Positions 53,289-55,653 of a stretch of 55,653 nucleotides of DNA are shown piece after piece; the stretch's first letter is position 1, and each line of letters starts with the position of its first letter. The notes beneath the pieces were generated by a model. The model had not been told where the DNA came from and made no database searches. It saw only the letters and a list, made by a program, of their open reading frames with translations. A program made the position numbers and the translations under genes. This DNA is from Phoronis australis (Eukaryota; Phoronida; Phoronidae): assembly GCA_002633005.1 (NCBI GenBank), contig NMRA01000005.1, positions 201,171 through 256,823 on the forward strand, given 5' to 3'.

Positions 53289-54082
53289 TTTACTGGCGGA
53301 CAATCGAGCATTGCACAAAAGTCTCCTACTCCTCTGAGCTCGGTCTTACTAGTGAATGTATGCAAGGGAATGAATGAGAACCTGGATATAATGCGAAAGC
53401 GATTTCTGGGGCTGTGCTCATTTCTTTGCCTCTCACTCTTGAACGCCAACGACTGTACTTTTGAACATTGCGGGAAATACGTGATCGCCCCATTCACTTA
53501 CTCTACAAATGCGATATAATATGCGCGCCAGTTGGTTAGCTCAAACTGGCCGCCGCGGTGTCACTTGCTCCGTCAGGTGGCAGTCGTGTTTATGCACTCG
53601 ATCAGCTATTCCGTGTCAGCTGCGCCCGTGTCAGCTGTCTCTCGTGTAAATGCGGCTAATTAAACAAGCATCAATCAAATACTGTGTTACATAACCACAT
53701 AGCCGGTGACTGTGTAGGTGATTTCGTGACGACTGGAGACTATGCTGCGGAACCAACAGGCAAGAACAGTTCAAAAGAACGCTGAGAACATCACACGAGA
53801 CTTGAAAGAATATGTCGCGTGAACATGGGATCAGAATCGGTATTTGACGCATTTCATTGGCTAATATTTTCAGCTACTTTTGCAAACTTTCTGAAAGCGC
53901 CTAAGAATGTTTCGGACCACACCATAACGCGAAAAAACGTCACAATCAGCGCGGTGCTTCTACTAATTCAACTTACAGAACTTTGTGGTGGAAAAACATT
54001 TATTTTTCTTGTAAGATGTCCTTCTTATCAAATATCCACGACAATATCCTTGCAGCAGGTCCGGCGGTGTTGGCGCCCAAGC
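53289..54082. other. No gene seen
   Basis: Open frames at 53631-53852 (minus) and 53819-54100 (plus) show no domain. Confidence 0.45.
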
Positions 54083-54371
54083 CGGGGGATCACTCATTGA
54101 CAAGGTGCTCACAGGCGTGTACCAAAAAATGTTGAGAGGCCCCCTACTGCGGGTGTCAGGTCTGCTAATTCCTACCCCCTTTTGCGGGATAGAATTTCCT
54201 GCCTCGCCCCTTTTGTGGGGTTGAGGCCAAAGCAGCTGGGCCTTTTCCGGGGACTAAATGGAAATTTACTTGCCTATTGGTCCCAGAAAAGTTGCTGAAA
54301 AAGTAATGCCTACTCCCAATTTTTCCGGGTACACGCCTGCGGACACCTTGTCAATATGAGTGACCCCCGAG
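54083..54371. mobile_element. MITE with ~40-bp terminal inverted repeats
   Basis: CGGGGGATCACTCATTGACA at 54083 is mirrored by TCAATATGAGTGACCCCCG ending at about 54370. The repeats continue inward through AAGGTG and AGGCGTGTACC. The 289-bp interior is non-coding and itself rich in short G/C runs. Confidence 0.8.
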
Positions 54372-55365
54372 TGCCAAAAAAGCGGTCCAAGCAGACGATC
54401 GTAATTTGGAAATGTGCGTCTCATTTCCTAGTCATGGTCGCAAAAGTCAACAAACGTGAAAACGACAACCCTATTAATCGTCAAACGACGGCCCCGTCTT
54501 TACTTTGAGCAGAGTATTGGAGTCGCTAAGAAATTCTCAAACCATTCACCTGTTTCAGGGGCTACGTGCGCGACATACGAGTCGTTAAAGTGCAGGCCTA
54601 TACTCAAGCGCTTCAAGTGCCATACTTACGGGTGCGCACCAGTGTTCGAACTTCAGCAAATGTACGTGCTGGCCCACAAGGCCAGTTAGTCTGAAAAACT
54701 ATTGGCCCGGCTGTTAAGTTGCTGGCCCAGCTTTGAGCAACTAACGGCGTTTTTTTTCTTAGTTTTCCTGTACACTAAATACGCATGTGCTTGAGAACCC
54801 TACATTGTTATGTTATTAACTCTATTAGAGCAGTTGTTGGTAACTAAGATGTATACATTAACACCAAGTAAGCTGTGGTTAAGAAATAAAAGCCCCGAAC
54901 TGGATTCAACCAATATATTTTTGCAAAACACGGTTCATCACTAATAGAGTGGTTCTGTCCTCTAAACATTAACCCGAACTGAACTTACAGTCACACACGT
55001 CATATCATCACAAACTAACAACCATGTACTAAAGTTAATATTCTCTTAAGAGAACACCTGAAAACATGGCTTACATTAGTCTACCTTGTAGTCCTTGTTA
55101 TACAGGAACGCAAGAACAAATCAACAGTTGTTTCACAACTCGCGTTGTACAACGCAGTCCTGAGAAATACCCTGTATTCGACTTGAAGCAAAGGTCAGAC
55201 TATTCCGAACTTGAATAATTTTAAAACTTATTTGTATGACAATGTTGTACTAAGGAAAAAAAATTTTTAGAAAGAGATTGAACCTCTACAACATTCATTA
55301 TATATAATGTTACTTCCCATAGTAAAGGACTTGTCAATAAAATACAAGTGTGTAAGCCTGCGGAT
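54372..55365. other. No gene seen
   Basis: The open frame at 54456-54689 has no domain. The rest is AT-rich without features. Confidence 0.45.
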
Positions 55366-55410
55366 TTAGGGGGGCCCACGGGGCCCGGGCCCCCAGCCCA
55401 CCCCCCTTGA
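55366..55410. repeat. G/C-run transposon-end-like sequence
   Basis: GGATTTAGGGGGGCCCACGG followed by GGCCCGGGCCCCC resembles the conserved end of an abundant invertebrate DNA-transposon group. Only this end is visible. Confidence 0.4.
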
Positions 55411-55439
55411 CTGCCGCAAAAAAATAAAACAGCAAGAGC

Positions 55440-55653
55440 GTAGGGAAATGAGTTTTTTAATTAACCCCGTTAATTAAAATTATACGGATGAAACAAGATT
55501 TAAATGTGTGCAGTTTTAGTGTTTGGGGGGGGGGGCTCAGATCCAATTTCAAGGGTCAAATTCGGAACACGGCGCAATCGTAACGGACTTATGGCTAAGT
55601 ATAGGCTCTCCCACGATATCCCAGGCGACCGGCAGTGGTGCTGGGCACTACGA
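55440..55653 (+). repeat. Interspersed repeat with poly-G and GCGACCGGCAGTGGTGCTG, copy 2
   Basis: Same order of blocks as 51500-51735, with more indels. It runs off the window edge. Confidence 0.8.

Noticed and set aside
53223-53519. 98-residue open frame
   Set aside because: Its first third is a tRNA-like sequence. No domain.

Overview
This is animal (metazoan) nuclear DNA, not a bacterial or plasmid segment. The evidence is a protein-coding remnant with a GT-AG intron (last exons of the autophagy gene ATG13), a Pol III-type tRNA with a T-run terminator, two scaffold gaps (34000-34459 and 44529-44952), a lone N at 45738, and dense decayed DNA transposons, a Penelope-like retroelement and foldback repeats typical of marine invertebrates. 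A hemichordate, echinoderm or cephalochordate would fit, but the species cannot be fixed from the sequence. No complete protein-coding gene is visible.

Layout. 1-3400: a 306-bp tandem duplication, a 27-bp minisatellite, and a 5'-truncated Penelope-like insertion bounded by 12-bp direct repeats. 3391-3640: a 42-bp inverted repeat and a tRNA-like (SINE) head. 4140-5330 and 17696-19330: two arrays of roughly 150-bp units, each unit carrying a match or near-match to the CTCF core motif on one strand. 5975-6900 and 14050-14958: two inverted copies of one six-unit, 140-bp array. 7232-9600 and 48460-49648: a Helitron-like (Helentron/HINE-type) family with hairpins, a CTAG-T 3' end and perfect DR1 nuclear-receptor sites. 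10792-12784: a dead pogo/Tigger transposon.

15157-16250 and 29802-31137: two THAP-domain, TTAA-flanked (Kolobok-like) elements. The second sits inside a palindrome array built on CTTAAG. 20059-23517: a possible 3.5-kb TIR element. 21898-24190 and 35973-38545: two mosaic loci sharing three collinear modules. The second locus is split by another TTAA-flanked element (36169-37786), which recurs at 44953-45446. 24992-25500 and 33486-33999: arms of a 9-kb inverted repeat, the right arm running into a scaffold gap.

39896-39977: a structurally intact tRNA with a serine-type body and a TCT (Arg) anticodon. 42593-42656 and 50478-50534: two related palindromic mini-elements. 45451-46113: a 290-bp duplication that looks like two haplotypes joined at the N, one with and one without the TTAA insertion. 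46855-47894: the ATG13 3' exons. 48460-55653: repeats, MITEs, tRNA-like sequences and unassigned sequence.

Most of the structure is transposon biology: target choice (TTAA), nesting, hairpin arrays, and repeats that spread ready-made regulatory motifs (CTCF-like, DR1). The host genes are marginal: one 3' gene end and one odd tRNA.
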